A DNA stretch of 64,000 nt, from assembly GCF_014646895.1 (NCBI RefSeq), contig NZ_BMOD01000003.1, positions 186,001-250,000 of the forward strand, in the 5' to 3' direction. The DNA comes from Deinococcus roseus. GTDB taxonomy: Bacteria > Deinococcota > Deinococci > Deinococcales > Deinococcaceae. The number at the start of each line of letters is the position of its first letter. Within the stretch, counting starts at the first letter, position 1. Both the position numbers and the translations under genes were made by a program. The notes under the pieces were generated by a model. The model was not told the DNA's origin. It was given only the letters and a program-made list of their open reading frames with translations, and ran no database searches. Shown in pieces: positions 17,869 to 25,504 of the stretch.

Positions 17869-17900
17869 GCCCTCGGCTCTCGGCCCTTGGCCCTCGGCTC
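17869..17900 (-). repeat. Inverted heptad repeat (CYCGGC orientation)
   Basis: Reverse-complement copy of the GCCGAGR repeat, four imperfect units. With 17779-17801 it can form a stem of at least 16 bp between the binding-protein and permease genes. Confidence 0.75.
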
Positions 17901-17953
17901 TAGACTTTCCCCCAGAAATGCCCAGCCCCCTTACCCCCTGAGAGGAACCCCAT

Positions 17954-20650
17954 ATGAAACGCACCCTCCAACCCAAACCCCGTCTGGATCATCCTGCACT
18001 GATGGTGCTGGCCCTGGTTCTGCTGCTGGCCCTGTGTGCCCTGCTGTCCTTTCTGGTGGTGGGTGGCATCAATGTGCTGTCTGGGCAGCAGCTTCCCACC
18101 TGGATTTCCCTGCTGGCATCCGGGGTTTTGATGGTTCCGGTGGCGTTTTTCATCAACAAACGCCTGCCTGCAATCCGTCCCTGGATGTACCTGTTGCCTG
18201 CCACCTTGTTTTTGCTGGCTTTCACAGGTTATCCGCTGGCCATGACCGTGTATTACAGCTTCACCAATTACTCTGCCGCCCACTCTGGAAGGCCGGACAG
18301 TTCCACCCAGATGGGGGCAAGCCTGTCTGGAAGCACTGTTCTGAAGCTGTCTGAGCCTGTCCAGCAGTTGCGTTGCCCTGCAGACCAGTGTGTGGGTGAA
18401 AAGCTGGAAATTCAGGGCCAGCAGGCAGGAAAAGCCCTGACCTTGCAAGCCGACATTGTGGCTGTGTCTGGTCAGATTGTCACCCTGAACAAAGCCCTGC
18501 CTGAGGGGTTTCAGGCCCAGGTGCTGCGCCGCATCAACAAAATCAGCTGGGTGGGTGCGCAGAACTACCAGAATGTGCTGGGCAAGGCCCGCACCCAGAT
18601 GCTGCCCCTGCTGGGCTGGAACATCCTTTATGCCCTGCTCACCACCCTGTTCAACCTGGGATTGGGTGCCGTGCTGGGAATTTTGCTGCACAACAAAAAA
18701 CTGAGAGGCCGCAATTTCTACCGCTCCATTTTGATTCTGCCCTGGGCCATTCCAGGCATCATCTCCATTCAGGTGTGGCAGACCCTGCTGAACACCAACT
18801 TTGGGGCCATCAACAGGCTGCTGGGCATGCTGGGCGTGGCACCTGCACCCTGGCTGGAAGATCCGCTGTGGGCCAGAACCGCCATCATCATGGTCAGTTT
18901 GTGGATGAGTTTCCCCTACTTCATGACCGCCACTTTGAGCAGCCTGTCCACCATCCCGGAAGAACTCTACGAGGCTGCAGAGGTGGATGGTGCAACCCCC
19001 TGGCACAAGTTGCGTTTCATCACGCTGCCCATGCTGTCCAGTTCTTTTGTGCCGATTGCGCTGTCTGCCTTTGCTGCGGGTTTCAACAACATCACCCTGA
19101 TTTTCCTGCTGACCGGGGGCGGACCTGCCCTGAGCGTGGACGATTCCACTGCCCAGAGCACCGACATTTTGCTGTCCTGGGCTTACAAGACCGCCTTTGT
19201 GTACGGTGGGGGAGAGCAGTTCGGACTGGCGAGTGCCATTGCGGTGGTGATTGGCGTGATCACCGTGCTGATCTCTGTGGTGAATTTCAGTGTCTCTGGC
19301 GTGTTCAGTGAGGCCAGAAACACCGAATCCCAGAAAAAAGGCTGGTCCCTTCCTGCTCCTTTAAAACCCATTCTGGGATGGGGCGCAGTGGCTGTGCTGG
19401 TGTTCTTCGCCCTTCGCACTTTGCTGGGACTGGCAAACACCCTGGGTGCGCCCTCTTTCGCCATTTACTTCCAGACCGGAGGCTGGCTGTACCTGCTGCT
19501 GGGTTTCGTGGGGGTGGTTTTGCTGGCATCAGGACTGATGTTTCTGGTGGGCCGCAGACAGAAACGCAGCTTCCAGAGCGTGTTCTTCAGCACCCTCACC
19601 CATGCTGTGCTGATTTCCACGGTGCTGGCGGTGCTGTATCCCGTGGTTTACGTGCTGGCCGCGTCCTTTGACCCCCTCAACCGCCTCAGTCAGGCTTCTC
19701 TGGGTGCGCCAGAAGAACCCCTCTTGATCCGGGCACGGGTGCTGCCTGCCCTGACCGGACTGGATTTCAGCAACTACAGAACCCTGTTCAGTGGGGTGCA
19801 GGTGCAAGGCTGGCAATGGGTTGTTCTGGTTCTGTCTGCGCTGTCCTTTCTGGTCATGCAGGTGCTGAACTTCACCCGTGGCCTCACCGAAAGCGCCAGA
19901 ACCGCCGAAAAACGGGCTTCCTGGGCTGGAATGGCAACGGTTGCGCTGGTCAGCCTGTTCCTGATCACCCTGATGCCTTCGCAGTTCACCACAGACAATC
20001 CTGCTTCCAAATTCCTGCTGTGGGTCAGAAACACCCTCTTGATCTCTGGATTCACGGGCATCATCACCCTGATCCTGACCACCACGGCTGGTTACGCCCT
20101 GGCCCGCATGCAATTCAAAGGGCGCATGCAGTACCTGATGGTGGTGATCTTCCTGCAGATGTTCCCCAGCCTGCTCAGCCTGATCGCCATTTATTCCCTG
20201 ATGAACACGCTGGGACTGGTCAACACCTTCACGGGCCTGATTCTGGCCTACACCGGGGGCATCATTGCTTTCGCCACCTGGATTTACAAGGGTTATGTGG
20301 AGTCCCTGCCCCACAACCTCAACGAGGCCGCCCTGGTGGATGGATGCAGCCCCTGGCAGGCGTTCACCCGCATCATTCTGCCGCTGTCTGGTCCGATGCT
20401 GGTGTTCATCTTCCTGCTGCAGTTCATTGGTTCTTACGCCGAATATTTCCTGGCCAATGTGCTTTTGACCGGAGCCGAGAACTGGAACATCGGGGTGGGA
20501 CTGCGCTCTTTTGCCAGCAACCAGTTCACCGTGCAGTACGGCCCGTTCACTGCAGCTTCCGTGCTGGGAGCCCTGCCCATTGTGATCCTGTTCTTCACCT
20601 TCCAGAAAATTTTCGTCTCCGGTGCCACCAGTGGCGCAGTGAAAGAGTAA
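17954..20650 (+). CDS. Fused MalF-MalG-type sugar ABC permease
   Basis: 898 residues in one uninterrupted frame; single MalF and MalG proteins are usually about 300-510 and 280. The N-terminal half (to about 460) carries an EAA loop, EELYEAAEVDGATPWHKLRFITLP near residue 335-358. The C-terminal half (about 540-898) carries a second, LNEAALVDGCSPWQAFTRIILP near 788-811. Each half has its own permease helices, and a large extracytoplasmic loop follows the third helix of the first half, as in MalF. The ATG has AGAGGA 7 nt upstream. The product should form the whole transmembrane pore of the sugar importer as one chain, working with the upstream binding protein. Confidence 0.88.
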   Translation: MKRTLQPKPRLDHPALMVLALVLLLALCALLSFLVVGGINVLSGQQLPTWISLLASGVLMVPVAFFINKRLPAIRPWMYLLPATLFLLAFTGYPLAMTVYYSFTNYSAAHSGRPDSSTQMGASLSGSTVLKLSEPVQQLRCPADQCVGEKLEIQGQQAGKALTLQADIVAVSGQIVTLNKALPEGFQAQVLRRINKISWVGAQNYQNVLGKARTQMLPLLGWNILYALLTTLFNLGLGAVLGILLHNKKLRGRNFYRSILILPWAIPGIISIQVWQTLLNTNFGAINRLLGMLGVAPAPWLEDPLWARTAIIMVSLWMSFPYFMTATLSSLSTIPEELYEAAEVDGATPWHKLRFITLPMLSSSFVPIALSAFAAGFNNITLIFLLTGGGPALSVDDSTAQSTDILLSWAYKTAFVYGGGEQFGLASAIAVVIGVITVLISVVNFSVSGVFSEARNTESQKKGWSLPAPLKPILGWGAVAVLVFFALRTLLGLANTLGAPSFAIYFQTGGWLYLLLGFVGVVLLASGLMFLVGRRQKRSFQSVFFSTLTHAVLISTVLAVLYPVVYVLAASFDPLNRLSQASLGAPEEPLLIRARVLPALTGLDFSNYRTLFSGVQVQGWQWVVLVLSALSFLVMQVLNFTRGLTESARTAEKRASWAGMATVALVSLFLITLMPSQFTTDNPASKFLLWVRNTLLISGFTGIITLILTTTAGYALARMQFKGRMQYLMVVIFLQMFPSLLSLIAIYSLMNTLGLVNTFTGLILAYTGGIIAFATWIYKGYVESLPHNLNEAALVDGCSPWQAFTRIILPLSGPMLVFIFLLQFIGSYAEYFLANVLLTGAENWNIGVGLRSFASNQFTVQYGPFTAASVLGALPIVILFFTFQKIFVSGATSGAVKE

Positions 20651-20659
20651 GGAGCGTCC

Positions 20660-22888
20660 ATGACCCGTCTTGAACACCCCATCAACACCCACTGGGACTT
20701 CATTTCCGAAGACCACCCCGAATTTGCCCTGCCTTCTTACGCTGGACCTCGTACCCAGGTCAGCGTTCCCCACACCGTTCGTGAAGTGCCCCACCACAAT
20801 TTCTCCGAATCGGACTACAGTTTCATCAGCTGGTACCGCAAGTCCCTCTCTTTTTCTGAGGCCCACAAAGGCAAACGCACCCTGCTGCACTTTGAAGGGG
20901 TGATGCTGGCCGCAGAAGTCTTTCTGGACGGACAGAAACTGTTCGAGCACCAGGGCGGATTCACCCCCTTCCAGGTGGACCTGACCGATCACATTGTGCC
21001 GGGCAGAGAACACCTGGTGGCAGTAAAGGTGGATTCCAGAGAACGCACTGACATTCCCCCTTATGGGAATCTGGTGGATTACATGACCTTCGGAGGGATT
21101 TACCGGGACGTGTATGTGCGGGTGCTGGACCCCCTGCACATCGAGAATGTCTTTTTCAGAGGGGTGGATGTTCTGACCTCCCGTCCTTTTGCTGAAGTGG
21201 ATGTGACCCTGAACAACACCAGCACCTCAAGTAAACAGGCAGAGCTGGAAATCCAGTTGCTGGATGCTGCAAACCAGCAGGTGGCTGCAACCACTGCCAC
21301 CGTTTCCGTTGAGGTCCACAGCCTGCACACCCACACCCTGAAGCTGGAAAACCTGGCAGACTTGCAGCTCTGGGACATCGAAAACCCTTACCTGTACACC
21401 CTGAGGGTCAGCATTCGGGGGGGCGACACCCTGGACACCCGTGTGGGCTTCCGGGAAAGCGAATTCCGGGCAGATGGCTTCTTTTACCTGAACGGCAGAA
21501 AAGTGATTCTGCGGGGCATGAACCGCCATCAGACCTACCCTTACATCGGTGCCGCTGCGCCAAAACGCCTGCAGGAAAAAGATGCCGATTTGGTCAAATT
21601 CGATCTGGGGTGCAACATGGTGAGAACCAGCCACTACCCCCAGAGCCCCCATTTCCTGAACCGTTGCGATGAAATCGGGCTGCTGGTTTTTACAGAGATG
21701 CAGGGCTGGCAGCACATCGGGGACCAGGGCTGGCAGGATCTGTCTTTAAAGCTGCTGGAAGATCTGGTGGTCAGAGACAGAAACCATCCCTCCATTGTGC
21801 TTTGGGGGGCACGCGTCAACGAATCCCCCGACCACACGCTGTTTTACACCCGCACCAACAGGCTGGTGAACAGGCTCGATCCCACCCGGCAAACTGGAGG
21901 GGTGCGCTGTTTCTTTGGAAGTGAGCAGCTTGAAGACGTGTACACCATGAACGACTTCGCAGCGAAGCTCACCAAATACCCTGCAGAGCGCTATCTGGTC
22001 ACCGAGTACGCCGGACACATGTTCCCGACCAAGAGTTTCGATCAGGAACCCCGCGTGGTGGGCCATGCCTTAAAACATGCAGATGTCCTGAACCAGATTG
22101 GGGTGCTGGGGATCAGTGGGGGCATCGCCTGGTGCGCCTTCGATTACAACACCCACGCCACTTTTGGCAGCGGAGACCGCATCTGCTACCACGGGGTGAT
22201 GGACATCTTCCGGCAACCCAAATTTGCAGCCCACCTGTACGCCAGCCAGCAGCGCCCAGAGCAGAAAAAAGTGCTCTTTGCAGCGACCTACTGGACCAGG
22301 GGAGATGTGGATGAGGGCCTGATCAACCCGGTGTGGATTTTCTCCAACCTGGACCGGGTGGAGGTGTACGTATCTGGCAAATTTGAGGGCGAGGCACAAA
22401 GGGCCACCTGCCTTTATCCCCATCTGCCTTACCCTCCTTTCAGGATCTCCAACATCTCTGGCGGCTGGGGGGAAAACTTCGGGGATCTGGAATTGCGAGG
22501 TTACCTGAAGGGTGAACAGGTGAAAACCCACCGCCTTGCTGCAGATGGCATCCCCAGAAAACTGGTCCTGCAGGCCGATGACGCAGAAATCCATGCAGAC
22601 GGCGCAGACCTCACCCGACTGTCCCTGAAAATCACCGATGAATACGGCAATGCACTCCCCTTCGCCTGGGGTCCCGTGCTGCTGGACTGCGAAGGTCCAG
22701 GCGTGCTGGTCGGAGAAAACCCGCTGGTTTTGCCCGGAGGTCAGGCCGCAGTGTACCTCAGAAGCACCCTGATTTCTGGCACCGTGACGGTGACCGCCCG
22801 TGTGCAGGGCCTGCCTGTGCAAACCGTGCAGGTGAAGACGCTGGAGGTGGGTGTGCAGCCTGTGCTGGAAGCGGTTTTGAATGGCTGA
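20660..22888 (+). CDS. Glycoside hydrolase family 2 (probable beta-galactosidase)
   Basis: 742 residues with no signal peptide, so cytosolic. GH2 architecture: jelly-roll sugar-binding domain (1-180), Ig-like domain (about 180-275), TIM barrel from VILRGMNRHQTYP (about 285). The acid/base Glu is in LWGARVNES (near 380) and the nucleophile Glu in LVTEYAG (near 447). A C-terminal Ig-like domain follows. It starts 9 nt after the permease stop with AAGGAG. Within this operon it would cleave imported galacto-oligosaccharides to galactose. A beta-glucuronidase or mannosidase role cannot be excluded from motifs alone. Confidence 0.86.
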   Translation: MTRLEHPINTHWDFISEDHPEFALPSYAGPRTQVSVPHTVREVPHHNFSESDYSFISWYRKSLSFSEAHKGKRTLLHFEGVMLAAEVFLDGQKLFEHQGGFTPFQVDLTDHIVPGREHLVAVKVDSRERTDIPPYGNLVDYMTFGGIYRDVYVRVLDPLHIENVFFRGVDVLTSRPFAEVDVTLNNTSTSSKQAELEIQLLDAANQQVAATTATVSVEVHSLHTHTLKLENLADLQLWDIENPYLYTLRVSIRGGDTLDTRVGFRESEFRADGFFYLNGRKVILRGMNRHQTYPYIGAAAPKRLQEKDADLVKFDLGCNMVRTSHYPQSPHFLNRCDEIGLLVFTEMQGWQHIGDQGWQDLSLKLLEDLVVRDRNHPSIVLWGARVNESPDHTLFYTRTNRLVNRLDPTRQTGGVRCFFGSEQLEDVYTMNDFAAKLTKYPAERYLVTEYAGHMFPTKSFDQEPRVVGHALKHADVLNQIGVLGISGGIAWCAFDYNTHATFGSGDRICYHGVMDIFRQPKFAAHLYASQQRPEQKKVLFAATYWTRGDVDEGLINPVWIFSNLDRVEVYVSGKFEGEAQRATCLYPHLPYPPFRISNISGGWGENFGDLELRGYLKGEQVKTHRLAADGIPRKLVLQADDAEIHADGADLTRLSLKITDEYGNALPFAWGPVLLDCEGPGVLVGENPLVLPGGQAAVYLRSTLISGTVTVTARVQGLPVQTVQVKTLEVGVQPVLEAVLNG

Positions 22889-22892
22889 AGTT

Positions 22893-22916
22893 GGCAGAAG
22901 GCTGCAAGCAGAAGGC
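22893..22916 (-). repeat. Degenerate heptad repeat, GCAGAAG type
   Basis: Imperfect GCAGAAG units just after the GH2 stop, the inverse of the GCCTTCT heptads at 29444-29466. Confidence 0.55.
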
Positions 22917-22943
22917 CAACAAAGCTTTTGCTTGAGCAACAGA

Positions 22944-22967
22944 GGGCGTAGCACGCTACGCCCCTAC
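22944..22967 (-). repeat. Palindromic repeat GGGCGTAGC-AC-GCTACGCCC
   Basis: Perfect 9-bp arms followed by CTAC. The variable TAGC/GCTA arm positions covary relative to other copies. Confidence 0.8.
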
Positions 22968-23006
22968 ATCCCCTACAAACATCACCCCCTTTCTTGAGGA
23001 GTCCCA

Positions 23007-24119
23007 ATGAAAAAAACAGTTTCCCTGATGGTTTTGCTCTCCCTTTCCGTGGGTTGCAGCAGTGCCCAGACCCCCAACCCCCTGCCCCCGTTTCTGGGAG
23101 GTGTAGACGCCTCTTATGTGTCCAGGGTGGAGGACAGAGGCGGGCTTTACAAAGATGCAGATGGAAAGACCGTGGATTTCTTCCAGACTTTGAAAGCCAG
23201 TGGTGTGAATCAGGTTCGCCTGCGGGTCTGGAACCATCCGACAGACAGTTACGGTTCCCAGTGGGACATGCTGAAACTGGCGAAACGGGCGCATGTTGCA
23301 GGTCTGGGCATCTTGCTGGATTTGCATTACTCGGACAGCTGGGCGGATCCCGGTCACCAGACCAAACCCAATGAATGGAAGAACCTGAGTTACTTTGATT
23401 TGAAAACCGCGGTCAGGCAATACACCCGTTCGGTGGTGCAGAGCATGCTGGACCAGGGCACCGCTCCAGACCTGGTGCAAATTGGCAATGAGATTTCTGC
23501 AGGGATGCTGTGGGATGAAGGTCGCGTGTGGGGTCCAGATGCAGACTTCAACACCGACCAGCAGTGGAACCAGCTTTCCGAACTTTTGAAAGCAGGCATC
23601 GCAGGTGTGAAGGACACGGGATCACAAGCCAACATTGTGATTCACATTGACAAGGGGGGCAGCAATGCAGAGGCCCGCAACTTCTATGACAGAATTGTGG
23701 CCCGTGGAGTGGAATTCGACACCATCGCACTGTCCTACTACCCGTACTGGCATGGCCCATTGGACAAACTCAAGGCCAATGTTGCAGACCTCATGGAGCG
23801 TTACAGCAAGGACGTGATCCTGGCGGAAACCGCTTATCCTTTCACGCTGGGCTGGAACGACTGGACCAACAACGTGATTGGCCTGCCAGAGCAGCTTCCA
23901 GCTGCCTACAAAGCCACCCCGGAAGATCAGGCCAGAATGCTCTCCGACCTGATTGCAGCCCTGAAATCCGTGCAGGGCAAGCACCGCACCGGAGTTTTTT
24001 ACTGGGGAGGGGAGTGGATTTCCACAGGCAAAGAGGACACCTCGGGTTCCAGCTGGGAGAACCAGGCCCTGTTTGATTTTGATGGGAAGGTTCTTCCGGT
24101 GTTGAAGGTATTCAGGTAA
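23007..24119 (+). CDS. GH53 endo-beta-1,4-galactanase, lipoprotein
   Basis: 370 residues. A lipoprotein signal with lipobox LSVGC (Cys near residue 18) anchors it outside the membrane. The GH53 barrel begins GGVDASYVSRVEDRGG. The acid/base Glu is in QIGNEISAG (near 160) and the nucleophile Glu in VILAETAYPF (near 272), both canonical. It cuts the beta-1,4-galactan side chains of pectin into oligosaccharides for the ABC importer. GAGGAG lies 7 nt before the ATG. It is the last gene of the locus and is followed by a terminator, matching the position of ganB in Bacillus. Confidence 0.92.
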   Translation: MKKTVSLMVLLSLSVGCSSAQTPNPLPPFLGGVDASYVSRVEDRGGLYKDADGKTVDFFQTLKASGVNQVRLRVWNHPTDSYGSQWDMLKLAKRAHVAGLGILLDLHYSDSWADPGHQTKPNEWKNLSYFDLKTAVRQYTRSVVQSMLDQGTAPDLVQIGNEISAGMLWDEGRVWGPDADFNTDQQWNQLSELLKAGIAGVKDTGSQANIVIHIDKGGSNAEARNFYDRIVARGVEFDTIALSYYPYWHGPLDKLKANVADLMERYSKDVILAETAYPFTLGWNDWTNNVIGLPEQLPAAYKATPEDQARMLSDLIAALKSVQGKHRTGVFYWGGEWISTGKEDTSGSSWENQALFDFDGKVLPVLKVFR

Positions 24120-24134
24120 GAGAAAGAGCTTCAA

Positions 24135-24172
24135 GGGGCAAGGATGTTTATTCTTGCCCTCCTTTTGTTTGC
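24135..24172 (+). terminator. Intrinsic terminator of the galactan-type operon
   Basis: GGGCAAG (24136-24142) pairs with CTTGCCC (24153-24159), followed by TCCTTTTGTTT, 17 nt after the GH53 stop. Confidence 0.7.
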
Positions 24173-24188
24173 ATCTGGTTGCCTGAGA

Positions 24189-24419
24189 TCAGGAATCAGG
24201 TTTTTCTTCGTCAAAGACTTTAGAAGCTGGCAGCACAGGTTCACCCAGAGCTTCCAGCATCAATTCCAGGGTGAGGCGCAGATCTTCCAGAGATTCGCCT
24301 TCGGGTGCTTCAGGCTCAAGGGATGTGCCCATGATTCGTAAATCTTCATCGTAATAGACAGAGTGAATGGCATATGCTTTGCGTTTTTCATCGTGGATCA
24401 CCCGGTAATTCCATGGCAT
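24189..24419 (-). CDS. Small acidic hypothetical protein
   Basis: 76 residues from the ATG at 24419, chosen for its GGGAGGA 8 nt upstream over the open frame to 24524. The N-terminal half is beta-prone (MPWNYRVIHDEKRKAYAIHSVYYDED), as in small bacterial proteins that open MxWNYRV..., followed by an acidic helical C-terminus (SLEDLRLTLELMLEAL). Function unknown. Divergent from the DUF2239 gene. Confidence 0.7.
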   Translation of the reverse strand: MPWNYRVIHDEKRKAYAIHSVYYDEDLRIMGTSLEPEAPEGESLEDLRLTLELMLEALGEPVLPASKVFDEEKPDS

Positions 24420-24492
24420 GTCTTTTCCTCCCCCGGGTTGTTGCAAGTGTAGGGCAAACAGGATGCTTACCTCCTCTGCCCAATGGCTTATT

Positions 24493-24540
24493 TTACCCGG
24501 ATGATATTGACCTTTGAATTTCATCCGGGTAATATTGACC
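24493..24540 (+). promoter_or_regulatory. Leaderless promoter bracketed by a 12-bp inverted repeat
   Basis: -35 TTGACC (24507-24512), 17-nt spacer, -10 TAATAT (24530-24535), then 6 nt to the ATG at 24542 with no ribosome site. Perfect arms TTACCCGGATGA (24493-24504) and TCATCCGGGTAA (24521-24532) flank the -35 and overlap the -10. A 16-nt direct repeat (14/16 identical) ending TATTGACC also spans the site with a 28-bp period. This is a strong operator candidate. Confidence 0.65.
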
Positions 24541-24541
24541 C

Positions 24542-25144
24542 ATGGACGACCTCAACCCCACCTACACCCTCTTCGTTGACCAGAAGCACCTGCTCACAGC
24601 AGGGTTGCCTGAAGTGCTCACCCACCTGAAAAACCAGCCCCAGAACCCCCATGCCCAGGTGCTGGTTTTTGAAGACCAGACCGGAAGAACGGTGGATTTT
24701 GACCTCAGGGGCACCCTCGAAGAAGTGCTGGTCCGTCACCTTCCCAGCAGCGATGCAGAACCTGCCCGTGCAGGCCGTGGACGACCCAGACTCGGGGTGG
24801 TGGCCCGGGAAGTGACCCTGTTCCCCAGGCACTGGGAGTGGCTGGAACAGCAACCCGGAGGGGCCTCTGCAGCCCTGCGCCGCCTGATTGAAGAAGCCCG
24901 CAAACAGCAACCCGACCTGACAAAAATCCGTCAGGCCCAGACTGCTGCAGACCGTTTCATGTCCGTGATCGCCGGAGATCTGCCCGGATACCAGGAGGCC
25001 TCCCGTGCGCTCTATGCCAGAGATTTTGAGCGTTTCCAGCAGGAAATCCAGCCCTGGCCCGAAGACATCAGGGGGCATGCTGAGCGACTGGCGGGGCCTG
25101 TTTTTGAAAGTGCCGATGGCCGAGAGCCGAGGGCCGAGAGCTAA
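24542..25144 (+). CDS. DUF2239 family protein
   Basis: 200 residues matching DUF2239 by its core (AGRGRPRLGVVAREVTLFPRHW, GGASAALRRLIEEARK); the GRPRLG...RHWEWL segment suggests a nucleic-acid-binding fold, but the function is unestablished. It is probably translated from a leaderless mRNA. The last eight residues (GREPRAES) are encoded by a GCCGAGR heptad repeat at 25119-25141, so this C-terminus was created by an intergenic repeat running into the frame. Confidence 0.82.
   Translation: MDDLNPTYTLFVDQKHLLTAGLPEVLTHLKNQPQNPHAQVLVFEDQTGRTVDFDLRGTLEEVLVRHLPSSDAEPARAGRGRPRLGVVAREVTLFPRHWEWLEQQPGGASAALRRLIEEARKQQPDLTKIRQAQTAADRFMSVIAGDLPGYQEASRALYARDFERFQQEIQPWPEDIRGHAERLAGPVFESADGREPRAES
25119..25141 (+). 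repeat. Heptad repeat overlapping the DUF2239 3' end
   Basis: GCCGAGA, GCCGAGG, GCCGAGA plus GC; one base different from the copy at 17779-17801. It supplies the gene's last codons. Confidence 0.8.
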
Positions 25145-25223
25145 AGAAAGGGCTTTTCAACAAGACCTGGGCTGAAAGTTTCAGCAGTATCTGGCCTGAG
25201 ACTGGTCAGGGTTTCTGGGAAGA

Positions 25224-25243
25224 GGACGAGGCATGCCTCACCC
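25224..25243 (+). repeat. Degenerate palindromic repeat
   Basis: GGACGAGGC-AT-GCCTCACCC: a decayed member of the GGGCG..CGCCC family with two arm mismatches, followed by an altered tail. Confidence 0.6.
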
Positions 25244-25273
25244 ATACAGCCCCATGCTGGATTCCTGGCAACA

Positions 25274-25345
25274 GGGCGCAGCACGCGTCTTGTGCTGAAG
25301 GCGCAAAACACCAACCATGTTTTGCTGGCACGCTGCGCCCCCTAC
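25274..25345 (+). repeat. Composite palindromic repeat with nested hairpin
   Basis: Outer arms GGGCGCAGC (25274-25282) and GCTGCGCCC (25332-25340) are separated by 49 nt containing a second perfect hairpin, GCAAAACA (25303-25310) with TGTTTTGC (25318-25325). It looks like the palindromic repeat split by an insert. Confidence 0.7.
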
Positions 25346-25380
25346 AGTCCTCACTCCAGATTCCGACCTCCTTTTTTGGT

Positions 25381-25394
25381 CCTCGGCCCTCGGC
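25381..25394 (-). repeat. Short inverted GCCGAGR-type repeat
   Basis: Two CCTCGGC units, a truncated copy of the heptad repeat in inverse orientation. Confidence 0.6.
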
Positions 25395-25504
25395 GTTCCT
25401 GTCCACAACCCACCTCAAACCTGACTTCTGAACCAGAGGTCCGGTCCAACATGTCCCGCGAGCGTGCATCTGGCGGTGACCTCCTCTCTTGCACCGAGGT
25501 TTTT

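Larger units (their letters stand above)
25142..25504. other. Repeat-filled intergenic region before the MFS gene
   Basis: No separate gene. It contains a degenerate palindromic repeat (25224-25243), a composite nested hairpin (25274-25345) and a short GCCGAGR-type copy (25381-25394). An in-frame extension of the MFS gene reaches back to 25292 through these repeats but is not credible coding. Confidence 0.65.

Noticed and set aside
25292..25504. N-terminal extension of the MFS transporter (71 codons)
   Set aside because: Encoded by intergenic repeats; the ATG at 25505 has a GAGG and gives the family-standard N-terminal helix.
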